Shown here: piece by piece, positions 1 to 11,228 of the stretch
How positions within the stretch are numbered: position 1 is the first letter of the stretch
Layout: each line of letters begins with the position of its first letter
From: Posidonia oceanica
Lineage: Eukaryota; Streptophyta; Magnoliopsida; Alismatales; Posidoniaceae
Assembly: GCA_037176725.1 (NCBI GenBank)
Contig: JAZBRS010000035.1
Coordinates: 48,370,001-48,434,000, forward strand
Reading direction: 5' to 3'
Length of the DNA: 64,000 bases
Notes under the pieces: generated by a model
What the model was told of the DNA's origin: nothing
What the model saw: only the letters and a program-made list of their open reading frames with translations
Database searches by the model: none
Made by a program: the position numbers and the translations under genes

Positions 1-2395
1 ACCGGCTGGAGCGTAGTACCACACTAGCTCGCTGTCTGGCACCCCGCCTGTACAGCAACTGGCGCTCCGGCATCCTACCCCTCCCACAGCACAGCATGGC
101 ATCTACCCTTCCCCTTTGCATCAAGCCCAGCATCCTGCATACATCCCTGCATACACAGTTCCCCAGCACGGATACACCAGCCATCCCGTTGCTCCACCAG
201 GCGACGCTATGGTAGATCCAGAGGAGCACTTAGGTGCGACCCATTCGGTGTATGTGCTCAATACCCCAGCTGATCCCTCTCCTGTGGCAGCAAATCCAGA
301 CCCCATCAACAACCGGATGGATGTCTTGGAGAAGGCACTACGACTAGTGCAGGGTACTGAGCACCAGACCTACCAATTTCGGGACCTCTGTTGCTTTCCA
401 GAGGCGGTACTCCCTCCGAAGTTCAAAATCCCGGACTTCGAGAAATACAATGGTAGGGGCTGCCCTGTGGCACACCTGAAGGCGTATTGCGGTGATCTCG
501 CTCAGCTCCAGGCTGACGAGAGGTTGCTGATCCACCTGTTCTAGAAGAGCTTGACCGGGCCGGCACTCAAGTGGTTCACGTCACTTGATATGTCAGCCAT
601 CAAGACTTAGAATGACCTCAGTCAGGCGTTCCTGGAACAGTACTCCTTCAACCTCGATCTAGTCCCAAAGCGGGCAGACTTGATCGCAATCAAGCAGAAT
701 TCCGGCGAGCCGTTTGGGGAGTACGTCGGCTGCTGGCGTGCCCTCGCCTCTCAGGTTCGAGATAGACCCTCTGACGAGGAGTCTATTGAGATCGTCATCA
801 AAGGGGCGCAGCCATCTCTTGGAGCTCTGCTTAGCATCCAACCAGTCACTACTTTTGCAGCACTCATCAGAGCTAGAGCGCGCGTGGAGAGTTCTCTGCG
901 GAGTGGCAACTTCCCGGCTCTCTCTGTGTTCGCTAAGCATGCCGCGATCAGCAGTAACAGTGCCAACAGCAGCGCCTCCAACAACAACAGCGGCAGCAGC
1001 AACAACCGCCCGAAGAGGAAGGACTCGCCGAAAACCACTGTTGCATTCGTCGACTCTCCTGCTGTGCCTGTTCACTTGCCATCCCGGCCTGCCCCAGCTC
1101 AGATGGTGTATGCTCCTGCACCTAGGAATCCACCCACACCACAAATCACAACCACCGCTAGACCGGTCTACCCTGCCGCACCGGTTCAGCAAGGCTCATA
1201 CCAGAGGCAAAGAAGGCCACCCATTTAGAAGCGAAAATTCGCCCCACTGGTGGAACCGCTCGCGGTCATCTTGCCAAAGGTTGCATCGCTCCTGAAGTTC
1301 CTGGAGGTTCGTCCGCCCCCAAATCCTTTGCCGCATTGGTTTAAGGTGAACCTCTTCTGCAATTTCCATCGAAGCGTCGGGCATTCGACGAACAATTGCT
1401 ACTCCCTACGGAACGCAATTCAGAACCTGATCGAATCGGGAACGATTGTGATTGACACGCACGAGGCATCCACTAAAGCACACACACATGCATCTGCACG
1501 TTCAGCTGTTCCTCCTCATTCTGGCATCATCCACCAACCCCTACCGGAGCACACTTATTCGGCAGGGGCTAGAACCTCAGGCATTCACTCTGTCTTCCCT
1601 TCTGGGCCTACTACCTCTGTGGTAGACCCTTCTGATCTTATTTCTGATATTTCTGAGTCTTTCCCTGTTAATCTCTATCTTGCGGCAGTTGCCGGCTCCG
1701 AGTCGGGAGTTCACACGATCCGACCGCGTGCCAGGCCGGAGCGCCCCTTCGCGCCCCCTACTGTGCTTCCTCAGGCTCAACCCCCTGTACACCTCCTAGC
1801 TAGGGCCCAGCCTAGATCCCCTGTCCACCTCTTAAGGCGATCTCAGCTAGGATCTCCTGTGCACCTTCTAGGCAGACCTCAACCTGCCCCAGCCTTCCCA
1901 CCCCAACAACCATACCCTCTAGGTAGACCTCAATACCCAATAGGTCCCCCTGTAACCCTTCCTGTGCTCGCAGCACGTGCTCCGGTGGTTATAGACTTAA
2001 CCCTGGACACCCATCGCGTCCCTTACAGCTATGCCACAGAAATGTGTGCGGAAGTAACGCGATCGGGGAGGGTCTACAGGCCCCCAGCACCGGCAATTAG
2101 GCCAAATCACCCTGAACCTGCTATGCCCACACCCTCTAACCAACCCGTAGCGGACCCAACCTCAAGGCAACCCGTAGCAAGCCAAATCCCTACCCAGCCA
2201 GTAGCGGCCCAACTTCCTGCCACTACCCCTTTAGAGCTTGCCAAAACAACCCCTCCTGTTGCCAAAAAGAACCAACCCAAGGCAGACATAACCTCTCAAC
2301 TTAAGAAGGTCAAAGCCGACATATCCATTTGGGACCTAATCCACACCTCTGCCGAACACCGCGAGGCTTTTCTTCGCGTGTTCTAGGCTGCCCGT
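1..2395 (+). pseudogene. gag: Element A gag, partial and stop-interrupted
   Basis: The reading frame starting at base 2 carries a retrotransposon gag domain (PF03732-like). Recognisable landmarks are LPPKFKIPDFEKYNG near 410-450, LTGPALKWFTSLD at 551-590, and FNLDLVPKRADL at 649-685. A Cys/His knuckle (C-x2-H-x3-G-H-x4-C) lies at 1358-1399. In-frame TAG codons at 14, 542, 608, 1226 and 2384 interrupt it; at 14, 542 and 2384 sister copies have CAG, and at 608 they have TGG. After the knuckle comes a long Pro-rich segment of near-repeats (about 1720-2290), then a conserved stretch SIWDLIHTSAEHREAFLRVF leading without a frame change into protease. Gag packages the element RNA in cytoplasmic particles. 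Confidence 0.9.
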
Positions 2396-3250
2396 GTGTC
2401 CCAATCTATTGAGCCTTCAGCCTTGGAAAGCATGGTAGGGATGATTGCGGAGCCCCAGGTCATCTCTTTTACAAGTGGTGAGCTGCCTCCGGCAGGGATT
2501 AATCACAACCAACCCCTGTTCGTCACGGTCCAGTTCAAAAACTTTCGCATTCCCCTAACACTGGTTGATAATGGGTCAGGCCTTAACGTCTGCCCCTTGC
2601 GTACTGCAACCAAGCTCGGATTCAAAGCCGAGGACATCACGCCAGCCGTGAAGGGAATGACAGCTTTTGACAATACACACCATGACGCTCTGGGGATCTT
2701 GATTGTTCCTCTCGTCATCGGCCCAGTCGTCTTCGATGTAGAATTCTATGTCGTCGACTTGAAGCCGAATTTCAATCTTCTGCTTGGGCGCCCTTGGCTC
2801 CACAAGCATCAGGTCCTTCCCTTGACCCTCCATCGGATGATACAGTACCGTCGTGGCAATGATGTCATTGTCGTCATGGCGGAGAACTTTGAGAAGGAGC
2901 GGATCGAGGCAGTCTCCCCCGTGTCTTCACAAGCTATCCCGTTTGACCCCGAGACTTCTGAAGCTCTATATCGCGTTAACCGGTGCGAGCCAGTTAACTT
3001 CATTCCTGATCTTGAACGTGTCAACTCCTTGGCCGTTCACAACAACCCCTTCCGAATGGTCGAGAATGTGTGTCACAGGTGGGGTTACGTGAAGGGTACA
3101 CCGCTCAGGCGTCACGGCCAGGGGATCGCAGAGCCGATCGTAGCGGTGGAGCGGAGGAAATCTGAAGGCCTCGGTTACGAACCTAAGCCCAACGAAGATC
3201 ACTGCCTTCAGCTCAAGAATCAAGAACCAGCCATCCCCAGAGACCTCACT
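2396..3250 (+). pseudogene. pro: Element A aspartic protease domain
   Basis: This is in the same frame as gag, directly after the TAG at 2384. The catalytic motif LVDNGSGLNVCP puts the active Asp at 2567-2569. The retropepsin flap region and the downstream FNLLLGRPWLHKHQ (about 2770-2812) are typical of Ty3/gypsy proteases of the Tat group. Family knowledge: the enzyme works as a dimer and cuts the Gag-Pol polyprotein. The conserved VNRCEPVNFIPDLERVNSLA stretch (about 2975-3035) is also found in element C. The domain itself is uninterrupted. Confidence 0.9.
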
Positions 3251-4767
3251 AACTTCACCAGTGCAGGGGTTCTGGGATCAACTGATGATCAAGCCGCGGT
3301 GCCGGCAGAAGACTGGGTGTGCATTGAGGACTATTACTCGGATGAGGAGCAGTCTGGCGCAGTAGAGGCAGCCCCAACTGGCAGCAAGGCTCTGATCAGC
3401 ACAAAGGTACCACGGTCAGTCTGTCTGGCTCTCCCTCCAGCAGATATAGCAGACAACTCAGCAGGCTCTGTGGCAGAACTGGCAAGCTCTCACACTTTTA
3501 CAGCCACATCTGCATTACAAGTACAAGCACAGGCAGCAGCTCAGAAGTCAGAGACACTCCTTCTGGCAGAATCGGGCAGGCTACCTGTGGTCGCAGTCGC
3601 ATCAGTACCGCTGTCCCTCTCTTTGGAAGGACAGTCAGTCAATTCAGTCAGCAGCGCGACTCGGCCAACTTCAGCAGCCACATCACTGAGAATGCAGCCG
3701 GCGCAGTCCACTTCGTATCTTCCTACCGCAAAGCAGCAACTCTCACGGCAGGCTCCCATGGCGTCAGAAGCCGCACTCTCATAGTCATCACCAGATGCAG
3801 AGGACCAACTGAGCACCACAGTCTCCCGGCCCTTGAGCCCTCAAAAGAGCACCTCTGCCTACCCTCCACCTGCAACAGTAACCCTGGCAGCATACCCATC
3901 TGTGGCCCCGCTGATCAGTCTGTCTGGATCCCCCACGCCAAAGTTGCCACTATCAGGCACACCCGTGAGCCAAACCATGCAAACTCCAAGGGCAACGATC
4001 CGTCTTACAGCTGGGCCAGTGCCGTAGGCCCCCGGCGCCTACTACGTCGACTCACCCTCATACGAGGAGGAAGGAGTGGCGATAGAAGCCCAGGTCGATT
4101 CATGGATGTCCGACTTAGAGCTGCTTTATCAAGAACAACTCAAGTCGATAACTCAAGACCTGGCAGAGCATCGAGCCGTAGAAAGGAAAGGGAAAGCCGT
4201 GGTCACGGACCCTCCTCTGCAAGAAGACCATGCCTCTATCATGGTCCTGGAAGAAGACTCGGTAGTACCGGACCCCCTAGACCAGATTAGCTCATCACTC
4301 AGCAACCAGAAGGCGGGTCTAGGTGGTTTGTGCAACACATGCCTCACTAGGGGAGCATAGCGAGCGGCAATGCCCAGATCAGCCGCCGGTCCGACATACC
4401 CTCCACAAGCACACTAGAAGACTCAGAGGAGGAAGCACTAGCAATACAAATAGCAGCAGCAACAGAGCAAAAAACAGAATCAGCAGCAGAACCACCAGCA
4501 GCCTCAGTAGTAGGGCCATCAGCAGAGCCCTCAACAGCATCAGCAGAGCACTCAACAGAATCGGTCATGCCAGAGCAGACAGAAGAAGTTGCCAGGACAA
4601 AGGTCGCGCACCGAGGCTACAAGAATACTCGAGTGAGCGTGACCATCCTGAAGCGTCACTAGGGCCAAGCAGCAGAACATATACACTCTTTCGACATCAC
4701 AAGTCCTTCCTTTGAGAAAGAGATCCTCTCGGAACTTATTGCTTATGGAGAGGAGGACGATACGGGC
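3251..4767 (+). pseudogene. Element A protease-RT linker, low complexity
   Basis: This is a poorly conserved Ser/Ala/Thr/Gln-rich linker between protease and RT. It keeps the gag-pro frame to about 4310, with in-frame TAG codons at 3782 and 4025. A coiled-coil-like stretch LELLYQEQLKSITQDLAEH (4114-4170) aligns with LELLFQEQLAVLAEDVAEQ in element C. Alignment with C shows that A lost one base near 4310, after which the frame is that of RT; NTRVSVTILKRH (about 4625-4660) and FEKEILSELIAYGEE (4710-4755) are conserved with C. Runs of CAGCAGCA/AGCAACA-type sequence (4440-4560) suggest slippage. I recognise no enzymatic domain here. Confidence 0.75.
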
Positions 4768-5723
4768 ATGGATGAGATTGACAAACCATTGCCCGAGTTC
4801 CGGCCCTATGACGACGACCCAGAAGGCCCCAACCTCCATGTTGAAGAAGAAACAGAGGTTGTCAACATCGGCACAGCTGAGGAAGTCAGAGAAGTTCGTA
4901 TCAGTGCTCAGCTGTCCTCCCAGGCTCGAACAGAGTTCATCGCATTCTTGAAAGAATATGCAGATGTCTTCGCCTGGAGTTACGAGGATATGGTCGGCCT
5001 TGACATAGAGATAGTGGTGCACAATCTTCCCTTAAACCCGGATGCCAAGCCAGTGAAGCAGAAACTAAGAAGATGGCGACCACAGTGGCTGCTCATGATC
5101 AAAGAAGAGATAATGAAGTAGCTCAGAGTCAACTTTCTGAAGGTCGTTCTTTATCCTGAGTGGCTGGCAAACATTGTACCTGTGCCCAAGAAAGATGGCC
5201 GAATCCGGATCTGCATCGACTACAGGGACCTGAACAAGGCGAGTCCCAAGGACGACTTCCCCTTGCCTCACATTGACGTCCTAGTCGACAATACAACGGG
5301 CCACAAGATGCTCTCCTTCATGGACGGTTTTTCTGGATATAACCAAGTTAAAATGGCAGAAGAAGACATGGAAAAGACTTCATTCATCACCCCTTGGGGA
5401 GTCTTTTGCTACCAAGTCATGCCGTTCGGTCTGAAGAATGCTGGTGCGACCTATCAGAGGGCCATGACTGCGCTGTTCCACGACCTCATGCACCAAGAAA
5501 TAGAGGTCTACGTAGACGACATGATTGCTAAAACCAGAGAGCCTGAAGACCATCTTGCCTGTCTAAAAAAGCTCTTTGATCGTCTACAGAAATACAAGTT
5601 GCGCCTGAATCCCAAGAAGTGTGTATTCGGGGTGTCTTCTGGCAAGCTGCTCGGCTACATTGTTAGCCAAAGGGGGATTGAGGTGGACCCGATGAAAGCA
5701 AAAGCCATCGTGGACATGCCACC
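4768..5723 (+). pseudogene. pol: Element A reverse transcriptase domain
   Basis: This is an RNA-dependent DNA polymerase of the Ty3/gypsy type. Motifs in order are VPKKDGRIRICIDYRDLNKASPKDDFPLP (5180-5268, with V for the first residue only), FMDGFSGYNQV with catalytic Asp at 5323, TSFITPWGVFCYQVMPFGLKNAGATYQR (5377-5460), and YVDD at 5509-5520. A TAG at 5119-5121 stands where element C has CAG. Relative to C, one base is missing near 5723, which shifts the C-terminal connection. The catalytic residues themselves are intact, so damage is limited to one stop and one frameshift. Confidence 0.93.
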
Positions 5724-6330
5724 CCTAGAACTGAAAAGGAGGTCAGAAGTCTGCTTGGGCGTTTACAGTATATCAGTCGTTTTATTGCACAGCTTACGCC
5801 CATCTGTGAACCCATATTCAAGCTCTTGAAGAAGAATGCACAAATCGACTGGAGCGAGGAGTGTCAGGCTGCATTTGCCCAGATCAAGCAGCTGTTGATC
5901 AAGCCTCCTGTCCTGGTTCCTTCTACACCAGGGAGACCTTTGCTTCTCTACCTTTCTACCACGTAGCATTCCATGGGCGCCGTCTTGGGCCAACATGACG
6001 AATCTGGTAGAAAGGAGCGCGCCATCTATTACCTGAGCAAGAAATTTAATGAATGTGAGGCCAGGTACAGCACACTAGAGAAGACCTGCTTATCTCTTGT
6101 CTGGGCTGCACAGAAACTAAGGCACTATATGATGGCATACCCAGTTCAGCTCTTGTGCTGGCATGACCCCATCAAGTTTCTCTTTCAAAAGCCGGCCATG
6201 GTAGGCAGATGTGCTAAGTGGCAGGTGTTACTGTCTCAGTATGACATCACCTTTGTCACACAGAAATCCATAAAGGGCCAGGCCATGGCAGACCATCTTG
6301 CTGATCTCCCTCTGCCCGAATACCAACCCC
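5724..6330 (+). pseudogene. Element A RNase H domain (first)
   Basis: After the frameshift the frame continues through the RT connection into a conventional Ty3/gypsy RNase H. Visible parts are SMGAVLGQHDESGRKERAIYYLSKKFNECEARYSTLEKTCL (split below 20 residues here by position: 5970-6030 and 6031-6095) and LVWAAQKLRHYM (6097-6132). The end, near FVTQKSIKGQAMADHLADLP (6250-6310), carries the last acidic motif. A TAG at 5965-5967 replaces a CAG seen in element C. Family role: degrades the RNA strand of the RNA/DNA hybrid during reverse transcription. Confidence 0.85.
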
Positions 6331-6954
6331 TCCAGACGCAGTTCCCTGACGAGGACATCCTCTTTGCAATGGAGGGCTCTGAGGTGAAAGATCCTGAAGA
6401 ACAAGAGGAATGGCAGCTCTATTTTGACGGCGCTGTCAACAAAAAGAGTCGAGGCATAGGCGCAGTGCTGACCACGTCCCAAGGACAGATGATTCCCTTC
6501 GCGAGGAAGCTGACTTTCACTTGCACAAACAATGAGGCGAAATATGAAGCATGCATCCTGGGATTGAAAGTCGCCCTCGAGCACGGGGCGCAAAAGCTGC
6601 ATGTGCACGGCGATGCCATGCTGGTGATTTCTCAAGTGAATGGCGGCTGGAAGACAAAAGATCCCAAACTTGTGCCATATCACGAACACCTGCTGAGGCT
6701 GATGGAAGAATTTGAGAGCATCTACTTCACATACATGAACAGAGCCAAAAACGCGTACGTAGACGCGCTAGCAACTTTGGCATCCTGGCTCAGTATACCC
6801 GAAGACAGTACAGTAGATGTATCTATTACTCGCATTGAGCAGCCTACATACTGCATGAACATAGAAGAGGCGGATCCAGCAGAGGAGCAGCCCTGGTATC
6901 AAGATAAAATCTTTCCTGGAGTCTGGCAGCTTTCCTCCTAATACCGCGGCAGCA
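6331..6954 (+). pseudogene. Element A second, archaeal-type RNase H (aRNH)
   Basis: A second RNase H follows the first. The acidic residues appear as YFDGAVN (about 6420-6440), NNEAKYEACILGL (6527-6565), HGDAMLVISQ (6607-6636) and AYVDALATLASWL (6755-6793). This matches the archaeal/cellular-like RNase H that the Tat lineage is known to carry between RNase H and integrase. Alignment with element C shows a two-base deletion near 6908, so the frame of this segment ends at 6941 and integrase continues in another frame. Confidence 0.88.
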
Positions 6955-8133
6955 GATAAGAGAACTCTGGCGCGTCTGGCGTCAAAATATGTGTTGGGGG
7001 CTGGGCAGCTGTACAGAAGGTCGTATAATCAGATGCTACTGCGCTGCCTGAACAGATCGGAGGCTGACATGCTGATGCTTCAGGTGCATGCGGGGACCTG
7101 TGACCCGCACATGAACGGCGTCCTCCTGGCTAAGAAGATCATGCTCCAAGGATATTTCTGGCAGACCATGGAAGCGGACTGCTGCCGGTTTGTGCATAAA
7201 TGCCACAACTGCCAGATCCATAGTAACTTCATCAGGGGCCCCCCACAACAGCTGCATAACATGTCTTCGCCATGGCCCTTCTCCACCTGGGGGATCGATG
7301 TCATTGGCGCCATCCACCCTGCTGCTTCAAATGGTCATCGCTACATTCTAGTAGCGATCGATTACTTTACCAAGTGGGTGGAAGCGGCCTCTTATAAAAC
7401 AGTCACCGCTGTGGCAACAGAAAAATTTATTAGAAACAATATCATTGCCCGATATAGGGTCCCGCACTCTGTCATCTCTGATAATGGCACAAACTTCATT
7501 GCCAAAAGGACCGAGGAATATCTGCAGAGTCTTAAGATCAAGCATCATAGATCCTCGCCCTATCGGCCACAGATGAACGGAGCAGTGGAGTCTGCAAACA
7601 AGAACATTGTTAAAATCCTGAAGAAGATGGCAGAAACCCACAAGGATTGGCATGACAAGCTCCCGTACGCGCTCTGGGCGTATAGGACATCAATCCGGAC
7701 CTCGACGGGAGCCACCCCGTACTCTCTGGTGTACGGCATGGAAGCGGTGTTACCTGTCGAAGTAGAGATCCCCTCACTACAGATCCTACGAGAAGCTGAG
7801 TTGGAAGAGGCAGAATGGGTCGAAGACCGCTGCGTCCAACTGAATCTGATTGATGAGCACAGACTACAAGCTATGCACAATGCTCACTGTTACCAGAAGC
7901 GGATGGCTAGAGCTTTCTTGAAGAAGGTTCAGCCCAGAAACTTTCGGCCAGGAGATCTCGTTCTGCGTGCCATTCATTTACCTGACGGTCGAGGCAAATT
8001 CCGACCTAGCTGGCGAGGCCCCTTTGTGGTTAAGCAGATCTTCTCAGGTGGCGCTGTAACTCTTGAGGACATGGACCAGGTCGAGCAGTCCGAGCCGGTC
8101 AACTTGTGCTACCTCAAGAAATACTATCAGTAG
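6955..8133 (+). pseudogene. Element A integrase, catalytic residues intact
   Basis: The HHCC zinc-binding domain begins with HAGTCDPH (about 7087-7110) and ends CHNC (7201-7212). The DDE core has Asp in WGIDVIG (GAT, 7297), Asp in ISDNGTNF (GAT, 7480) and Glu in MNGAVESANK (GAG, 7588). The C-terminal region has the GPF...V-type module, GKFRPSWRGPFVVKQIF (about 7990-8045), ending SEPVNLCYLKKYYQ and a TAG at 8131. The same C-terminus occurs in element C, so 8131-8133 is taken as the natural end of Gag-Pol. From about 6991 this is the longest undamaged pol segment of A. Integrase inserts the cDNA into the host chromosome. Confidence 0.93.
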
Positions 8134-9463
8134 CCTGGAGCAGTCATCGCAGATCATTCTCTTTCACCCCACCTCTTGTACTCCCACCCTTTGCACGCTT
8201 TCGCCCCTCTTCTTGTCCTATTTCCCCTGCCTTTGCCTCTGAACGTCTTCATACACCGCTTTGCTCTATCTTCTCCTGCATTCCTGTACGTTCCGTCCCT
8301 TATCATCGTCATCGTCATTCTCTCAAATCATGCATTGCATATTGCCCGGTGATGAGAACCGGAGGTGCTTGCCTGCTGCGGAAGGAGCCTCCCGCCTTCA
8401 CCTGACACTGCTTAGATGCCCTAGCTAGTGAGGCAGCCACCACTCAGGGAGAGCGGGCGAAATGCCCAAACACCTAAGGACTTACACTCCTGGAAAATGC
8501 TAGCCAAAAGAGAACACATGTCTAAGCCTGGATACACAAGAAAAGAAAGAAAGAGAAAGCCAAAGTTCATACCACAAAGATCCTAGCCCCCATGTCTCAG
8601 AAGCCAGGCACCCACTTCCTCTAAGGTAGGGATAGCAGAGACCTGCAAGCCAAAAAAAGAGAAGAAGAGAAAAGAAGAAAAGAAACACAAAAAAAACAAA
8701 CAAACAAAAAAAACAAACAACAAAAAAGAAGAAGAAGAGAATGATAGAAAAGAAAAAAAAGGGAAAAAGCAAAAATCAACTCCAAAAAATGAAGGCAAGT
8801 AGAGTAATCTCGCACCTTTCACCTACCCCAGAGAAGACTCAAAATTCAAGCCAGGTCCTCCTTGTCTCCAAGATAGGAATAGGAGGAGCCCTGCACACCT
8901 ACATAGAAGCAAGAAAGACAAGAAAGAGGAAAAGAGTAAGTGTAAGTCCTTAAGAGTTTGGTATGTAGCCCGTCCTCTCTACACCACCACCAAACATCAC
9001 CAGCCCCCTTTCCTGGAGTGCCACCAACAAGTTAGGAGTCTGAGTAGAGTCCAGTGAATCAGGGACCGCTCCATTTCTAATACAGCAGGCACTAAAGCAT
9101 TTCGTATGCTGAGGGCAAACCACTCCAATCATTAATCATGCATACATCTGCATTTCCGATCATCTCATCCCCCCCTTAATCATTCTGCCTTGCAAGATCT
9201 GCTCGGGTACTGAGACAGTATTCCTACTCAGCACGCGTTGGCGTCATCGAGCTGCACTGGTCCACAGAATCCCTTACTTATATGTGCTTAATTGCCATGC
9301 TCTGAATGTCTACTGCTAAATATGTTGAACTGCTTTACCAGTCTTAGAATCTGCTTACAGTCAATGATTATATACTAGCAGGAAGTCTGATGATCTATAG
9401 TCTTGGTAACAGGTGCTTGAAGATCCTGCAGCAGCTATCTGCCTACATTCTGCGATCTGCGCA
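8134..9463 (+). other. Conserved non-coding spacer between integrase and accessory ORF
   Basis: There is no credible ORF. From about 8345 to 9125 the sequence aligns in pieces with 63105-64000 of element C, although C has a different LTR family. Shared pieces include a stretch around CACCTGACACT (8399-8409), GTGAGGCAGCCACCA-like sequence (8429-8443), GGACTTACAC (8478-8487), the words TGCAAGC before a long purine run, GAGTTTGG...TAGCCCGTC (8952-8974) and GGAGTGCCACC (9014-9024). Conservation without coding points to a cis-acting RNA or DNA role, or to a promoter/intron for the ORF downstream; the sequence does not decide between these. Confidence 0.6.
8652..8685 (+). promoter_or_regulatory. 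Internal polypurine run (possible second PPT)
   Basis: This is an uninterrupted 34-base run of A and G directly after CTGCAAGCC. Element C has a 30-base purine run (63516-63545) at the same place after CTGCAAGC. A conserved internal purine run could act as a second plus-strand primer, as central PPTs do in lentiviruses. This is inference; A-rich slippage is the alternative. Confidence 0.4.
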
Positions 9464-10666
9464 ATGGGTTTCCCTACTCTAGTGACCCCAGCACACTGCT
9501 CGGAGACCCTGCGAGAATGGATTGGTAAGCTCACCCAAGGAGACTGCGAAAAGCTGCGTCTATGGGGCATTCCAACCAAGCTACTGAAGGCCGCTGATGT
9601 AGAAGTGAGCCGCCATCTTCTGTGTGCCGCCGCAAGATTCTGGAAACCGGCACACCACGTCTTTCGCTTTGGCAGAACTGAACTGACACCCACACTGGAA
9701 GAAGTGCGTCGGATCTGCGGCTTCTCCAAGGTCATGGGGCCGCCTATCTTCATGAGGCGTGACGGATACCTTGAGGTCCTGAGCCAACTGACGGGGCTCC
9801 CTACTCGAAGCTACCAACAAAGACTGATCTGCACCAGCGGACCCGAACCCATGCTTCGCCTTGCGCACTTTGATGACGTCATGAAAAAGCGCGTCGAACT
9901 CGGAGACGAGCTGTGGCTCCGAGGGTTTGTCATCCGTTTCCTGGGCGAGCTGATCTTTACTCATGGCTGACTGACAGTGGCCGTCGAGGTTGCGGAAATA
10001 GCACTTGCTGTGGTGACCCGGCAGATAGACCTGGCACCGGCTGTTCTGGCAAAAACATACCGCGGGCTAGACCGCATCTCACATCGCTGCCGTCACTTCC
10101 ATGGCTGCGGGGCACTTATACAAGTCTGGCTAGCCGCCCACTTAGAGATGGACCTTTTGCGCCCCCAGGTGCATGCTTTTGAAGCCTACTGCAGCAGCAG
10201 CCGTGCCAAGACAGTCAAGAGCGTCAAGGAAGAATATGACAGGCTATCAGCGCTGACCGACGACGCAGTAACCTGGCGTATCATTCCCTCTGTGGCCGAG
10301 CCATTCACTGTCTTCTTCAGCGCACGCGACACGCGGCTGATTGTACTACCAGGATTCACGATGGGTGTGGAATACCACCCTATCAGGGTCATGCGCCAGT
10401 TTGGCTTCCGGCAGGGCGCCTTTGTTGACAGCACAGCACCCAAGCTTCTGCAGACATACCCTCTTAGCACGACTGCCCCAACAAAGAAGCTAGCTAATCT
10501 GATGCAGCATGGAGTGCGATCAACAGACATCGCAGCTGCGAGAGGTGTAGGATGTACCCCTGAGTATCTGACCGAGGTCCAAGAGCTCTGGCCCATCAAT
10601 GAAATCCCGCCAGGCGGCCCTCTATTCCCCGACTCCAGGCAGTCGAAGAAGGCCCGAACCGGCTAG
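9464..10666 (+). pseudogene. Accessory ORF resembling DUF7745 / plant-mobile-domain proteins, one internal stop
   Basis: The start chosen is the ATG at 9464 (MGFPTLVTPAHCSETLREW); the frame is open further upstream only from a GTG. One frame runs about 400 codons to TAG at 10664, broken by a single TGA at 9968-9970. Landmarks are FWKPAHHVFRFGRTELTPTLEEVRRICGF (N-terminal third, about 9640-9727) and VLPGFTMGVEYHPIRVMRQFGFRQ (about 10343-10414). The pattern of FRFG-x2-ELTPTLEE followed later by G-x-Y-x-P-x2-V-x-RQ-x-G matches, from memory, DUF7745-type proteins of plants that are common near Tat elements. No catalytic residues are evident. It lies sense to pol, 1.3 kb after integrase, and is not translated with Gag-Pol. 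Its function is unknown. The TGA could derive from CGA or TGG. Confidence 0.65.
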
Positions 10667-10959
10667 GGCACTTATGCAGCTACTATGTAGTTTCTTTTCA
10701 AGTTATGCTGTATCTTTTGGCCTGACACAGGCATGTAATCAACAGTTCCTTCAATGCAAAAGCGTTTTCTGCTATCTGCTTGCACCTCAAGACTACTTAA
10801 TGCATTGCATAATCATTGCCAACCTCATCTTGAGCCCTCTGGCCAGACTTGCAGCCAACACAACGCAGGAAAGTCCTCAGCAGCCAATCCGGAGTCCAGA
10901 ATCTCTGCAGACCCGCGCCGTCAAGCCAAGCCATCCAGCGTCCCCAGCTGAGTCTCTGC
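10667..10959 (+). other. Spacer after accessory ORF
   Basis: This is non-coding sequence between the accessory ORF and the first hairpin unit. No further feature was recognised. Confidence 0.5.
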
Positions 10960-11035
10960 GGGCTGGCACCCCCAACTACTCGATGATAGGTCCGTCAACC
11001 TGTCACCATCTTGGGCTGGTACCCCAAACTACTCG
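10960..11035 (+). repeat. Double-hairpin unit (one full, one partial copy), element A
   Basis: The unit reads GGG-ctggca-CCC, a CAACTACTCG spacer, then GATAGG-tccgtcaa-CCTGTC, followed by a second GGGCTGGTACCCC start at 11013. It is the same about 50-bp unit that is tandemly repeated nine times in element B at 48431-48873, so A and B share the ancestral unit. Confidence 0.7.
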
Positions 11036-11098
11036 TCTGGCAAACACGACAGTTTTGTCTTCATCCTCTGCTTTCGATGCCAAGGGTGCGCTAGCCAA

Positions 11099-11125
11099 CC
11101 CCTGGTATCATCCTGATACCAGGGG
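11099..11125 (+). repeat. Perfect 12-bp stem hairpin with 3-nt loop
   Basis: CCCCTGGTATCA (11099-11110), loop TCC, then TGATACCAGGGG (11114-11125). Element B carries the same hairpin at 50445-50471 with one mismatch, and both are followed by GCATCTTTT. A role in RNA 3' structure is inference. Confidence 0.75.
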
Positions 11126-11228
11126 CATCTTTTGATCGCCCCTTGGTATCATTCTCCCTCTCTTTCCCCCATGATATTCCTGGTATCATGGGATGATTCG
11201 CTCTCGCGAAACCCATTCATTTGTCGGC

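Noticed and set aside
542..2386. TAG stops in gag-pol as programmed readthrough codons.
   Set aside because: Positions differ among A, B, C and D and sisters have CAG or TGG there, which fits decay.
2396..5121. RT lies in the -1 frame relative to gag-protease in both A and C, which would suggest programmed frameshifting or an Ogre-type intron between protease and RT.
   Set aside because: Aligning A with C places the one-base losses at different sites (about 4310 in A, about 59593 in C), so the frame was originally continuous and the agreement is chance decay.
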